This document shows, one piece after another, positions 18,863 to 29,779 of a DNA stretch of 64,000 nt (positions are counted from its first letter, which is position 1; each line of letters starts with the position of its first letter). This DNA comes from Methanobrevibacter cuticularis (GTDB lineage: Archaea; Methanobacteriota; Methanobacteria; Methanobacteriales; Methanobacteriaceae): contig NZ_LWMW01000098.1 in NCBI RefSeq assembly GCF_001639285.1, forward strand, positions 1-64,000. The letters are read 5' to 3'. The notes under the pieces were generated by a model. It was not told the origin of the DNA, did not search any database, and saw nothing but the letters and a program-made list of their open reading frames with translations. The position numbers were made by a program, and so were the translations under genes.

Positions 18863-19928
18863 TGAACAATCTCTTTTAAGTTCTTTAATCAATTAATTAT
18901 CTAATAAATTCATTATTTAATAAATTCATTCTTATGTAATTTTTTAACTTCTTATGTAATTTGTACATACCCATTCTAATTTTTTACAATTCAATTTTCA
19001 TATTATTAAAATAATAACAATCATAATAATAATATTTATATATAAGTTATTACTAATTAAAATTATGTAATACAAAATCAATATTTATTATTATGACTTT
19101 ATTTTATTTGCTAATATTTGCTAATATATAATTAAATTATAATTAAAATAAATTAACATATATTAAAGTTACTATTTATATTATAATTGTCTTCTGATTT
19201 TTAATATCTAATTAAAAATAATAAATCACAAAATTATACTATCTAGCAATCAATTCATGGTCAATTTAATTAATTTAATTAATTTCTAATTAATTAAATA
19301 GCTAATTTCATAATTATTTTAATTTAATAATATTTAATTCAGGATTAAATTATACTATAATTTATACTATATTAAATAAATATAGAGATATTTAATAGTA
19401 ACAAATGAATAATGTATGAAAAAATAAGTTATTATTGATTAAATAATTTATTTTATTATTAAAAAGTTTAGAATTTAGATTTAAAATATAGATAATGATT
19501 AGGATTTAGAAATTAGTATAAAAATATAGATTAATAGGAATATAAAGATTATTAGATGTTACATCCTAATAGAAAAAATGATAGTTTTAAGATAGTTTTA
19601 ACAAGTATTAAAACCATTTTAAAGATTTAATAACTGATTTACTATAATAAATATTAAATTTATCACATTCAAGACATTTTTAATACGATTCAAGATAATT
19701 CAAAACAACTTTAATAGAAAAACTTAGTAGAAATTTATTATATGACTTATGAGTTTAGTAATAATTCATTGAATTCATAATATAGTTTATTGTAGTTTAT
19801 TTTATGTTATTATGTCTTTAACATAGTTTATTTCTATTTCATTTGTTTTGATTATTTTTCAAATGCTCTTTGAAAAAGCATTAATATACTATCGAAACTA
19901 AATAATATTAACGAATTGAGGGTTTGGT
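18863..19928. other. 1-kb gene-free AT-rich region
   Basis: No coding region or RNA gene is visible in either strand. The sequence is low-complexity, with runs such as TTAATTAATTTAATTAATTT near 19265. A TATA-like AGCATTAATATACT near 19878-19891 could be the promoter for RPA, about 40 bases before its start. The gap separates the surface-polymer genes from housekeeping genes. Confidence 0.5.
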
Positions 19929-22304
19929 ATGGATAACGAAATTATTGAAGAATATAATAAAATAAAAGATAAAATATCTAAAGAAGAATTTTTAGAGAAA
20001 ATGAAATTAATGCAAAAGGATTATGAAGATGTAAGTTTCATGAATGATTTAGACATAGCTAGAATGGTTGTGGGAACTTATATTGATGAAAAAAATGATT
20101 CTTTGTCTGACAGTGAAGAGCATGCAATGGATAAAATAGCTAAACTTGAAACTGGAGCTCAAAATTTAAATGTTATTGGTAGGGTAATGGGCATTTCTAA
20201 CCCTAGAAATTTCAAAACTAGGAAAGGAAAAGCTGGAAAACTATGTAATATAAAATTAGCTGATGATACTGGAGAAATTCGAGTTGTATTATGGACTGAA
20301 AACATCAAACTCCTAAAAAATATAAATGAGGGGGATGTTATTCAAGTAAATAAAGTTGAAGTTAAAGATGGTTACAGAAGTAAAGAAATTCATCTTCAAC
20401 CTCGTTCAACCATTGAAACTCTTTCTTCCCAAGATTATCCAGATTTACCACAATATAGTGAACCTATAACTGCTATAAATGATATTACTCCTGATACTGA
20501 AGTAAATATTATTGGAAGGCTTATTAGAATCCCTTCAATAAGGACTTTTGAACGTAATGGTAAAGAAGGTCAAGTAACTTCTCTTGAACTTCAAGATGAA
20601 ACTGGAAAAATTAGTTACACCTTGTGGAATAAAGATACAGATCTAATTAAGACTTTAGATTTAAAAGAAGGAGATTCACTAAAAATACTATCTGCTTCTG
20701 CAAGAGAAAGAAATGGTGAGATTTCTTTATCTCATTGGGAAGGAAGAATAATTAAAGGGGACTTTGAGGTTCCTGATTTTGAAGAGAAAATCCTTAAAAT
20801 TGGTGAAGCTCATGAAATTAAAGATGTTTCTTTAATGGGAATTGTAACTAAAATTCAAGATACTATCTCCTTTGAAAGAGCAGATGGTAAATCAGGATCT
20901 GTAAAATCAGTTGAAATAGCTGATGATACAGGTTCCATTAGAGTAACTCTTTGGGGTGATGATACTAATCTTGAAATTAATAAGGGAGATATTGTCAAAA
21001 TTACAGGAGGAAATATAGAATTTGATGAATATGCTTCTAGTGGTTACAGAGTTAACACAAATTGGAACACTCAAATATTAACTAATCCTGAGGATGAAGA
21101 TCCTGCATTGATAGAACTTTTAAAAGAATATAAGAATCAATTAGGTCCGATTAAAATAGAACAAGTACAAGAAATGGAAGATGATGGTGAGGAAGTAGAT
21201 TTACTTGGTAGAATAATAACCATATACGATCCTAGGGAGTTCCAAAGAGATGATGGAACTATGGGTATTGTTAGATCAGGAGATTTAGCTGATGAAACTG
21301 GAATGATTAGACTATCTTTTTGGGATGATAAAGCTAAAACTAATCTAGAAATCGGATCACCATTCCAAATTGAAAATGCTAGAACTAGAATGGGTCTTTA
21401 TAGTGTGGAACTTAACATAGGGAAAACAGCTAGAGTAATTCAATTAGATGAAGATGCTGTTGGAGATTTACCTTCATTTTCTGAACTCGAAGAAATGATA
21501 TATGTTAAAAAGAAAATAGATGATTTAGAAGAAGATGATAGAAATATAAGATTGATAGCTAGAATTATAGATCTTCAAGAACCTAATGAATTCCAACGAC
21601 AGGATGGAACTCCTGGAGTAGTAAGAAACATGGAAATAGGTGATGAAACTGGTGCTATAAGGGTTTCACTTTGGGATGACAAAGCAGAACTTATGTATGA
21701 AGTAGGAGATGCAATTAAAATAGAAAATCCTAGAGTATCTTTCAGAAATGATCAGATTGAATTAAGTGTTGGTAACAACACTAAAATTCTTTCAGCACAA
21801 GAGAATGATTTAAAGGATTTGCCATCTTTTGATGAATTGGAAGACATTATATATAAAGCTAAAAATATTGGTGAACTTGAAGATGATGATAAGAATGTCA
21901 AAATCGAAGGAGTTTTAAAGGATCCATTTGGAAATAAAATATTATCTGCACGATGTCCTAGTTGTAATAATAGATTGGAGCAAACTGAGGATGAATATAT
22001 ATGTGATTACTGTGGAGAAGATGTTGAAAAGCCTAAATATTTGTTAATGATTCCTGCAAGGATTGAAGATGATACTGAAGAAATTTCAATAACTTTCTTT
22101 GCTAAATTAGCTGAAGAATTAATTGGAATGACAACTGATGAAGTGGCTAAAATTATAGAAGATAGTGCTGATGAAGGAGCATTAGAAGGCAAAGTTGAAG
22201 ATTTAAATGGTATAACTTTGAAAATAATAGCTGATGTTAGCTTCGATGAATACAATGAAGAAATAAGGCTGAATCCTAAGAAGATTCTTTCTAAATCTTT
22301 ATAA
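19929..22304 (+). CDS. Replication protein A, multi-OB-fold single-stranded DNA-binding protein
   Basis: A 791-residue archaeal RPA. Five OB folds recur with a shared pattern: an entry like NVIGRVMGI or DLLGRIITI, then REFQRDDGTMG, then DETGMIRLSFWD. They lie at about 78-170, 180-275, 290-380, 415-505 and 535-625. A sixth, C-terminal module contains a four-Cys zinc site, CPSCNN followed by CDYCGED. The protein coats single-stranded DNA in replication and repair. The ribosome site GAGGGTTTGGT precedes the ATG. RadA follows after 65 bases on the same strand, so single-strand binding and strand exchange are probably cotranscribed. Confidence 0.93.
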   Translation: MDNEIIEEYNKIKDKISKEEFLEKMKLMQKDYEDVSFMNDLDIARMVVGTYIDEKNDSLSDSEEHAMDKIAKLETGAQNLNVIGRVMGISNPRNFKTRKGKAGKLCNIKLADDTGEIRVVLWTENIKLLKNINEGDVIQVNKVEVKDGYRSKEIHLQPRSTIETLSSQDYPDLPQYSEPITAINDITPDTEVNIIGRLIRIPSIRTFERNGKEGQVTSLELQDETGKISYTLWNKDTDLIKTLDLKEGDSLKILSASARERNGEISLSHWEGRIIKGDFEVPDFEEKILKIGEAHEIKDVSLMGIVTKIQDTISFERADGKSGSVKSVEIADDTGSIRVTLWGDDTNLEINKGDIVKITGGNIEFDEYASSGYRVNTNWNTQILTNPEDEDPALIELLKEYKNQLGPIKIEQVQEMEDDGEEVDLLGRIITIYDPREFQRDDGTMGIVRSGDLADETGMIRLSFWDDKAKTNLEIGSPFQIENARTRMGLYSVELNIGKTARVIQLDEDAVGDLPSFSELEEMIYVKKKIDDLEEDDRNIRLIARIIDLQEPNEFQRQDGTPGVVRNMEIGDETGAIRVSLWDDKAELMYEVGDAIKIENPRVSFRNDQIELSVGNNTKILSAQENDLKDLPSFDELEDIIYKAKNIGELEDDDKNVKIEGVLKDPFGNKILSARCPSCNNRLEQTEDEYICDYCGEDVEKPKYLLMIPARIEDDTEEISITFFAKLAEELIGMTTDEVAKIIEDSADEGALEGKVEDLNGITLKIIADVSFDEYNEEIRLNPKKILSKSL

Positions 22305-22369
22305 TATTTATAATTTAATAATAAGAAAGCAAAAATTAAAATTTAATAAAAAATTTAGGAATGATTATA

Positions 22370-23305
22370 ATGGTGGAACTTGAAGATTTACCTAGTGTTG
22401 GGGAAAAAACAGCACAAAAGTTGAGAGATGCAGGTTTTGCAGATATGATGCGATTAGCTACTGCTACAGCTAAAGAATTATCTGTTAAAGCTGAGATTGG
22501 TGAGGGAGTGGCTGAAAAAGTCATTGAAGCAGCTCGTAAATCAGAAAAAATTGATTTTGAAACGGCATATGATGTGATGGAAAGAAGAAGAGATGTTGGC
22601 CGGATTAATGTGGGTAGTGAAGCTTTTAATGAATTAATAGGTGGGGGAATTGAAACTCAATCTATTACTGAAGTTTTTGGCGAATTTGGGTCTGGTAAAA
22701 GCCAAATTTCACATGAATTGGCTGTTACAGTTCAACTTCCAGAAGAAAATGGTGGAATCGATGGAGAATGTGTATTCATAGATACAGAAAATACTTTCAG
22801 ACCAGAAAGAGTGGAACAAATAGCTGCAGGATTTGAAATGGACCCTGAAGAAACTTTACAAAAAATACACATAGCTAGAGCTTTTAATTCTTCTCATCAA
22901 ATGTTAATGGCTGATAAAGTTAACGAATTAATTCAAAATGGTACAAACATAAGATTAGTCATTGTAGATTCATTAATGGCTCATTTTAGAGCAGAATACG
23001 TTGGAAGGGAGTCATTAGCTACAAGACAACAAAAATTGAATCAGCACTTACATGCTCTTCAAAATATAGCTAATACATATAATGTAGCTGTTTTTGTAAC
23101 TAACCAGGTTCAAGCGAGACCTGATGCTTTCTTTGGAAGTCCAACTAAAGCAATTGGGGGTCACGTTCTTGGGCATGCGTCAACTTACAGAATTTGGCTT
23201 AAAAAAGGTTTAGCTGGTAAGAGAATAGCGAGATTAGTTGACAGTCCTCATCTTCCAGAAGGAGAATGTGTATTTAAGATCGTCACTGAAGGTATTGTTG
23301 ATTAA
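22370..23305 (+). CDS. radA: DNA repair and recombination protein RadA
   Basis: The archaeal RecA/Rad51 recombinase, 311 residues. An N-terminal helix-hairpin-helix domain ([20 protein letters not shown]) is followed by Walker [10 protein letters not shown], the polymerisation-type region and Walker [13 protein letters not shown]. The DNA-binding loops are near [11 protein letters not shown] and [12 protein letters not shown] prefer the ATG at 22370, giving the conserved [11 protein letters not shown] start, with TTAGGA upstream; an ATG nine bases earlier overlaps that site. A T-rich stretch directly after the stop probably ends transcription. Confidence 0.96.
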   Translation: MVELEDLPSVGEKTAQKLRDAGFADMMRLATATAKELSVKAEIGEGVAEKVIEAARKSEKIDFETAYDVMERRRDVGRINVGSEAFNELIGGGIETQSITEVFGEFGSGKSQISHELAVTVQLPEENGGIDGECVFIDTENTFRPERVEQIAAGFEMDPEETLQKIHIARAFNSSHQMLMADKVNELIQNGTNIRLVIVDSLMAHFRAEYVGRESLATRQQKLNQHLHALQNIANTYNVAVFVTNQVQARPDAFFGSPTKAIGGHVLGHASTYRIWLKKGLAGKRIARLVDSPHLPEGECVFKIVTEGIVD

Positions 23306-23307
23306 CT

Positions 23308-23362
23308 ACTTTTTTTACCCTTTTTTACATTATTTTTTATTTTTTTATTTCTTATTTTTTTG
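23308..23362 (+). terminator. T-rich terminator after radA
   Basis: Several consecutive T tracts, such as CTTTTTTTACCCTTTTTTAC, begin just after the radA stop. Poly-T tracts are sufficient for archaeal RNA polymerase termination. No hairpin is needed or seen. Confidence 0.5.
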
Positions 23363-23539
23363 TTTTTAATAGTTTGATTTTATTATTGAAACTAATCTTT
23401 TTTAGTGATATTTGGTGATATTGATATTCGCACTGGATAGTGATATGATAAATTAGAAGAAATCAAAGATTTTTTTAATTTTTTCTATCTCGTAAAAATG
23501 AAAAATTTTTATAAATTAGAAAATATATAAAATGAAATA

Positions 23540-24445
23540 ATGGCTAGCTTTGAGATTACAATAATTGCAATTTTAGTAATGATATTCCTAGGTTATTTTC
23601 TCAAACGAATTGATCTATTAAATATATCTGATGTTAACACCTTAAATAAAATCGTTATTAATGTAACCATGCCTTGTTTGATATTTTCAGCTCTTTACAC
23701 TGCTGATTTGTCTTCTATCGGAAAATTAGCTATCATGCCTCTTGTTGGTCTCATTGTATCTTCTTTTTCTGGTATAATAGCCTATTCCATTCTCACATTT
23801 AAAAGATATCCTAAAAAAGAGAAATGGAGTATAATGGTCCCTATAATATTGGGTAATACTGCTTTTTTAGGATTTCCCCTAACTCTTGGAATATTTGGAG
23901 ATATTGGTCTGATTAGAGCTATTTTTTATGATATTTCATCACTTATAGTATTTCTATCCTTAAGTGTTATTTTGATGTTTAATTTTGGTGGTAGTTTTAA
24001 AACTGCTATAAAAAAAGTTTTAAGTTTTCCAGTTTTATGGGCAGTAACATTCGGAATCTTTTTTAATTTAATTCAGCTTTCAATTGGGGATTTACCACTT
24101 AAAGTCATTGATTATCTAGCTGCTGCTTCAATTCCCCTAATAATGATTTCATTAGGACTTTCTCTCCAATTTAAAAATATTAAAAGGAGTTTAAAAGTCG
24201 CTACCTTTGCAACAGTCATTAAATTATTAATTGGTCCCTTAATAGCTTTAATAATAGTTACTATTTTAGGGTTAACTGGGATTGAACACACAATAGCTAT
24301 TATAGAAGCAGGAATGCCATCAGGAATGCTTACTTTAGTTTTGGCAATTAATTATGATTTAGATTTTAAATTAACTGCAGATTGTGTTGTTATTACAACA
24401 GTTATGAGTTTAATAAGTTTACCTATTCTAATTGGTTTGTTATAA
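23540..24445 (+). CDS. AEC family permease (auxin efflux carrier-like)
   Basis: A 301-residue membrane protein with about ten hydrophobic helices in two five-helix halves. Features typical of the AEC family include NKIVINVTMPCLIFSAL, GNTAFLGFPLTLGIFG and, near the C-terminus, EAGMPSGMLTLVLAINYDLD. These transporters move organic anions or small metabolites; the substrate here is not known. It is a single gene, not obviously in an operon, with a weak ribosome site at the ATG. Confidence 0.88.
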   Translation: MASFEITIIAILVMIFLGYFLKRIDLLNISDVNTLNKIVINVTMPCLIFSALYTADLSSIGKLAIMPLVGLIVSSFSGIIAYSILTFKRYPKKEKWSIMVPIILGNTAFLGFPLTLGIFGDIGLIRAIFYDISSLIVFLSLSVILMFNFGGSFKTAIKKVLSFPVLWAVTFGIFFNLIQLSIGDLPLKVIDYLAAASIPLIMISLGLSLQFKNIKRSLKVATFATVIKLLIGPLIALIIVTILGLTGIEHTIAIIEAGMPSGMLTLVLAINYDLDFKLTADCVVITTVMSLISLPILIGLL

Positions 24446-24479
24446 AATAGTTCATTAATTTTATTTAATACAAATCTCA

Positions 24480-24832
24480 GGATTTCTAGAAACAAACGAA
24501 CCAGATCTGAACAATGAACTGCATAGGCTATTTATATTTTTAGATAAAAACAGCCCTGAAGAACTCTTTAAAAAGGTGGTAAAAATGGATAAAAACCTAA
24601 AGAAATCTACGATATATTAGACATATCAACAAAAAACGAAAAAGAAATGGCAGAACACGAAATGAAACTAAAAGTGGAACTAAACTACAACAGCGGAATA
24701 CACTACGCAAAAGAAACAGGCAAAAAAGAAGGAATAAATGAAGATAAAACAGAAGGAATGGAAAAAAGTAAAATAAATGCTGTTCACAGAATGAAAGAAG
24801 ACAATTTACCCAATGATAAAATAAAACAATAG
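24480..24832 (+). pseudogene. Remnant of an Rpn/PD-(D/E)XK-family transposase-nuclease (C-terminal part)
   Basis: The frame from about 24486 reads NEPDLNNELHRLFIFLDKNS then SPEELFKKVVKMDKNLKKS, the usual C-terminal region of PD-(D/E)XK transposase-like nucleases. A stop follows near 24619. A one-base shift at about 24600 restores EIYDILDISTKNEKEMAEHE, which continues through a charged repeat tail (KETGKKEGINEDKTEG) to the stop at 24832. The nuclease core is absent. Codon use is rich in AAC and ACA, unlike neighbouring genes but like the 3' end of the adhesin-like gene downstream. A 61-codon ATG frame in the tail is not an independent gene. Confidence 0.7.
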
Positions 24833-25597
24833 TATTTTGGGGATTTTATTATTTTCGACCATTTATTACTGCTTATAATGAAAGTTTTCATATTTAATAT
24901 CTTTATTACTTATTTACTAGTCTTAATAAATAGCTACTATAGTTAATAAATAGCCAATGACTAATAATTCTACATACTTTCAACTTCCATTATTCCCTGA
25001 AAAGTCTACATCTTGTTTTTTAAAAAAGGATAATAATGATTTACAACAACACTAGATATTAATTATTATCCTTAATTAATTATCTACTAATTAAATTTAT
25101 TCAGTTTTTAATATCAATGGTTCATTGATAATTTTTTTAATTTTCAATAATTTTTTTCTATTATCTGTTTACTTCATTAAATTGTTTATTTTATTAATTT
25201 GATAAATACTAAATGATTTATGAAGTTTTTCATGTATGTTATCTGTTAATTTTTGCAATACAACGTTTTTTTCATGAATGTTATATAATATTCTATTTTA
25301 AAGCATTTTCAAAAACTCGATTTTTAACCAATTTTCAATAAGTCAAAATTCCATTTTTTCATCAAAAAATAAAAACTATTTTTTACATGTTGGTAGAATA
25401 CTCTTTTTTTTTCTTTGTCTTCTTATTTTTGTATATTTTTAAATCGTAGTATTTTGTTATTGTCTTGTATTATTATTCTTTATAATAGAAGAATATGTGG
25501 AAAATGCGTTGATGGATTAGATGTCTTATTTTTGTGAAAAAGATAATTTTTTGCGTTTAATTTTTGTTTGAATAGTTGTAAGTTCTTTAAATGTTTA

Positions 25598-25610
25598 GGG
25601 GGGGGGGGGG
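25598..25610. repeat. Homopolymer tract of 13 G
   Basis: Thirteen consecutive G in a region that is otherwise extremely AT-rich, about 457 bases upstream of the adhesin-like gene. It has the same length and composition as the tract inside the mod gene at 55248. No convincing reading frame spans it on the plus strand; on the minus strand a short open frame (25478-25640) runs through it. The region 24833-26067 otherwise shows no gene, though scattered minus-strand fragments between 25230 and 25640 may be a decayed gene. Confidence 0.9.
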
Positions 25611-26067
25611 CAATCTATGGAATTAAATCTACTTTCTAGTTTCTTCTTGTTTTGGTATTGAGGTTTGTAGAAGTGATATCTTTATATATGGGTAATTACT
25701 ATAACTATGTTTGTCCAGTAATTAAAAGTTAATAGTTTAATAGGATACTAACTGTTCTTTAGATGACTAACAAGTTTTTTTTCATTTATTGATAATGGCA
25801 TAGCTAGTAAGATGATTGTTAAACATTTTTTAGTTTTTAAATAATAGCTGGTAGTACATGAATTATATATTTAAGTAAAAAATATTGTTCATATGTTCTA
25901 TGTTTATTATAAAATAAGAGTATAGAATCAATATATTTTAGGTTTTTTACGATTCATAATCATGATTGTGTGTTGATTATTCTAAGATCATTATAGAAGA
26001 TTGGTTACTCTGTCATAATGGGTCGTGAATAACTAATTTAATTAAATAAAAATATTAGAGGTGAATA

Positions 26068-28923
26068 ATGTATAAAAATGAATTTAAGAAATTATCGACA
26101 TTTTTGATAATTTCCATAATAATAGCTATTGGCGCTCTTTGTTTAATCGGCACAGCAAACGCAGCAGATGTTACTATTGATAACACTACAGGTAGTATAA
26201 AAGTTGATGCAATCAGCAATAGTAGCTTTGATGATGGTGATACACTGTACTTAAGTGATGGTGTATACTCAGGATCAAATAATACAGGTCTAACAATCAG
26301 TAAAAATATGACAATAGCTGGTAAAAATAAAGGTATGGCAATAATCGACATGGAAAATAGTGGACGGGCATTCACAATAAATGCAGGAATCAACCTAACA
26401 CTAATAAACCTAACCTTCATAAACGGAAACACCACAAGTAATGGTGGTGCAATTTATTCAACTCAAGCTAACATTACATTAACCATAACCGATTGTACAT
26501 TCGAAAACAACACCGCAAGTAATACTGGAGCAGTTCATATAAATGGAGCTGGTTCCAACATTACTATCAAAAATTCAGTATTCAAAAACAACACAGCAAC
26601 TAGTAATTATGGTGCTGCATATCTAAATGGAGCTAATAGTACTAATTTGGTTGATAATTGTACTTTCGAAAACAACGCAGCAGGAACTAGTCATGGTGCT
26701 TTACGTATGGATGGAGATGGTTCCAGTAATACTATCAAGAATTCAGTATTCAAAAACAACACAGCAACTAATAATGCTGGTGCTGCACATCTAAATGGAG
26801 CTAATAGTACTAATTTAGTTGATAATTGTACTTTTGAAGACAACACTGCAAGTGCTAGTTATGGTGCTTTACGTATGATTGGAGATGGTTCCAGTAATAC
26901 TATCAAGAATTCAGTATTCAAAAACAACACAGCACGCGATTATGGTGCTGCATCTCTAGGTGGAGTTAGTAGTACTAATTTAGTTGATAATTGTACTTTT
27001 GAAAACAACACCGCAAATAATAATTATGGTGCTTTAAGTATGATGGCAGATGATTCCAATAATACTATCAAAAATTCAGCATTCAAAAACAACAATGCAA
27101 ATCATGATTATAATACTGCATATATAAATGGAGCTAATAGTGCTAATTTAGTTGATAATTGTACTTTCGAAAACAACACCGCAAATAATAATTATGGTGC
27201 TTTACGTATGATTGGAGATGGTTCCAATAATACTCTCAAAAATTCAGTATTCAAAAACAACAAAGCAAATAATTATGGTGCTGCATCTCTAGCTGGAGTT
27301 AGTAGTACTAATTTAGTTGATAATTGTACTTTTGAAAACAACACTGCAAATCATGATGCTAGTGCTTTACGTATTGGTGGAGAGGGTTCCAGTAACACTC
27401 TCGAAAATTCAGTATTCAAAAACAACACAGCAACTAATAGTGTTGGTGCTATTTCCATTTATGGTGATGGTAGTAGTTCTGTTTTGGATAATGTTACTAT
27501 AGTTAATAATTCTGCTGGTCTTAATGGTGGTGGAATAGGATTTGCTAATAGTAATAATGTGCTTACTATTAAAGATAGTACTATAAATGGTAATACTGCT
27601 GTTAAAGAAGGCGGAGCATTATATGCTAATGGTGAAAATCAGACTATCAATATAGAAGGTAGTACTTTAGTGAATAATAGTGCTAAGACTGGTGGAGCAT
27701 TAGATATTAATGGTGAAGATAGTGAAGTTAATATAGATAATTCATTGTTTGAAAATAATTCTGCTAGTTCTACTGGTGGAGCAATAGATATCAATGGTAA
27801 TTTACATGAAACTAATATTAACAACTCTACATTCAACAATAACTCCGCTAAAAACGGTGGAGCAATCAACAGTAATGGTCATGATAATAATTTAACAGTT
27901 AATAACACTGATTTCAACAACAACAATGCCTCAAATAAAGGTGGAGCAATCAACAGTAATGGTGATAATAATAATATTGTTTTGGATAATTCAACAGCAA
28001 CTAACAATAATGCACCAGAAGGTGGAGTAATTAGTAGTACTGGTGATGAAAACAAAATAGCTATAGATAACAGTGAATTATCAGGTAACAAAGATGGAAT
28101 ATTAAAAAGTGAAGGTGATAATAACAAAATCACAGTTGACAATTCTACTATAACTAACAATACAGCAAAAGACGGATTAATCAACAATGAAGGAAACAAC
28201 AACGATGTAACTATCAACAATACTAACTCAACCAATAACACCGGTGATATCGTATCCAATACAGGAAATAATAACACTGAATCAATTAACAACAGTACTA
28301 TAACCGTTGATGTAACTTATGAAACTAGCACTGTATTAACTGTTGTTTCAGGTAATGGTCAAATCACAATAACAGCAACAGTAACAAGAAAAGACACAGA
28401 TGAACTATTATCTGGTAAAAAAGTTTATTTCTATGTTAATGGTAAACAAGTAGGTTCAGCAACAACTGATAAATACGGTGAAGCAAGATTCATTTACAAA
28501 GTACCAAAAACATCTAATTACAAGGTTTACGCAAAATCACAACAAACAACAATAACCAACAATACAGGCAAATACACATTCAAAGAATCAGCAAGTGTAA
28601 CAAAAACCATAAATGTTAACAAACCACTAACATCCGCAAAAATAAAAGTTTACAGCAAAAAAACAACTTCAAAAAAGACTAAAAAACACAAAATCTACTA
28701 CATAACCTACTCAATCAAAAACTACGGAGAAAAAACAGGCTCAAAGACATTCACAAAATCACTCAAAAACATACTCAAAAAACACAAACTCTACAAAATA
28801 CAAACAACAAAAAACACCAAATACAACTACAACAAAAAATCAAAAATACTAAAAACAATAGTCAAAAACCTAGCACACAACAAAATAGCTAAACTCAAAA
28901 TAACAATATACAGAAAAGCCTAA
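26068..28923 (+). CDS. Adhesin-like protein with parallel beta-helix repeats
   Basis: A 951-residue secreted protein. The signal peptide (about 1-30) has LIISIIIAIGALCLIGTANA. Residues 60-740 form a parallel beta-helix of recurring units such as STNLVDNCTFENNTA, NSVFKNNTATN and GGAINSNG, with dense Asn and Ser. Residues about 750-850 form an Ig-like domain (SGKKVYFYVNGKQVGSATTD). A Lys-rich C-terminal domain (about 855-951) has KKHKIYYITYSIKNYG, typical of methanogen adhesin-like proteins and possibly a wall-binding module. It would sit on the cell surface. GGTGA upstream of the ATG supports the start. The 3' third uses AAC/ACA-rich codons, unlike the repeat region. Confidence 0.9.
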   Translation: MYKNEFKKLSTFLIISIIIAIGALCLIGTANAADVTIDNTTGSIKVDAISNSSFDDGDTLYLSDGVYSGSNNTGLTISKNMTIAGKNKGMAIIDMENSGRAFTINAGINLTLINLTFINGNTTSNGGAIYSTQANITLTITDCTFENNTASNTGAVHINGAGSNITIKNSVFKNNTATSNYGAAYLNGANSTNLVDNCTFENNAAGTSHGALRMDGDGSSNTIKNSVFKNNTATNNAGAAHLNGANSTNLVDNCTFEDNTASASYGALRMIGDGSSNTIKNSVFKNNTARDYGAASLGGVSSTNLVDNCTFENNTANNNYGALSMMADDSNNTIKNSAFKNNNANHDYNTAYINGANSANLVDNCTFENNTANNNYGALRMIGDGSNNTLKNSVFKNNKANNYGAASLAGVSSTNLVDNCTFENNTANHDASALRIGGEGSSNTLENSVFKNNTATNSVGAISIYGDGSSSVLDNVTIVNNSAGLNGGGIGFANSNNVLTIKDSTINGNTAVKEGGALYANGENQTINIEGSTLVNNSAKTGGALDINGEDSEVNIDNSLFENNSASSTGGAIDINGNLHETNINNSTFNNNSAKNGGAINSNGHDNNLTVNNTDFNNNNASNKGGAINSNGDNNNIVLDNSTATNNNAPEGGVISSTGDENKIAIDNSELSGNKDGILKSEGDNNKITVDNSTITNNTAKDGLINNEGNNNDVTINNTNSTNNTGDIVSNTGNNNTESINNSTITVDVTYETSTVLTVVSGNGQITITATVTRKDTDELLSGKKVYFYVNGKQVGSATTDKYGEARFIYKVPKTSNYKVYAKSQQTTITNNTGKYTFKESASVTKTINVNKPLTSAKIKVYSKKTTSKKTKKHKIYYITYSIKNYGEKTGSKTFTKSLKNILKKHKLYKIQTTKNTKYNYNKKSKILKTIVKNLAHNKIAKLKITIYRKA

Positions 28924-28955
28924 AAAAAAATAAATTGTTTTTGCATTATATTTTT

Positions 28956-29005
28956 TTGGAAAGAAGTTAATTAATCTAACTATTCTTTCCAAACATTCTT
29001 TTTTT
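28956..29005 (+). terminator. Hairpin and T-tract terminator after the adhesin-like gene
   Basis: A perfect ten-base stem, TTGGAAAGAA at 28956-28965 pairing with TTCTTTCCAA at 28983-28992, is followed by a T run from 28997. It stands 33 bases after the stop codon. Confidence 0.8.
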
Positions 29006-29129
29006 CCTTCATTCATAATTTAATTAACATTTATTCATTTTCATCTGATTAAAACATTAATAAATTTCATTATACAAAAAATAATCCAAATTCACTGATT
29101 ATATAAAAATTTATAATAGTTATATAAGA

Positions 29130-29286
29130 GAGAGTGTCTCATAATTAAGATTTTAAAAAATTTAATAAAAATATTTTACATTTAAAATCTTTAAATATTA
29201 TATCAAAATAGTCATATTTTTAAATGATTTATATGGAAATTAATTTCATGAAAATTTCTAAAAAATGTGAATTATGAGACAATCCC
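29130..29286 (+). mobile_element. Miniature inverted-repeat element, copy A (157 bp, internally deleted)
   Basis: Left end GAGAGTGTCTCATAATTAAG, right end ATTATGAGACAATCCC; the ends are inverted repeats of GGGAGTGTCTCATAA type. The outer parts match copies at 44391-44679 and 55678-55967, but the middle 130 bases are missing. There is no transposase. The rest of 28924-29779 is AT-rich with no gene. Confidence 0.8.
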
Positions 29287-29779
29287 ATCCTTTAAATATT
29301 TGCAAAAATCTAGCACCATAATATTTTTAATTTTCTAAATAGCTATCGAATTCATATTTACACTACTATTTGTTTCATTTTTCTGATATTATTCATTTTT
29401 ACTCGTATTTTGATCATTTAAAAGTTTTTTAGTTAAAATTTTATTATCATATATAAAGTTTACTCAACACTAAAAATAGAAAGCTTTATTTAGGTATATG
29501 GCATAATAACACTATCTAAAATTATAAAATTTTTATAGTTTTTTATAAGTATCTTTTATAAATGTTTTTTAATAATTTTTACTAATAAATAAGTTAAAAT
29601 TGTTAAAAATTAAAAATAGGTTGAAAATAATCAAGTAATTTTATAAGGGATATAATAGCTTAAGCATATAGCTTAAAAATAGTAGAATGATTTTAATAGC
29701 TAAATAGCTTTATAAAAAAATGATATAAAAAGTATTTTTTATAAATTAGATTTTGTCAACTTGTACAAGGTGATTTTAT

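Noticed and set aside
18863-19928. tRNA or other RNA gene in the large gap
   Set aside because: I looked for GC-rich, cloverleaf-like stretches and found none; the sequence is uniformly AT-rich.
27639-28292. Long hydrophobic minus-strand frames inside the adhesin-like gene
   Set aside because: They are complements of Asn/Gly/Thr-rich repeats and have no start signals; the plus-strand gene is clear.
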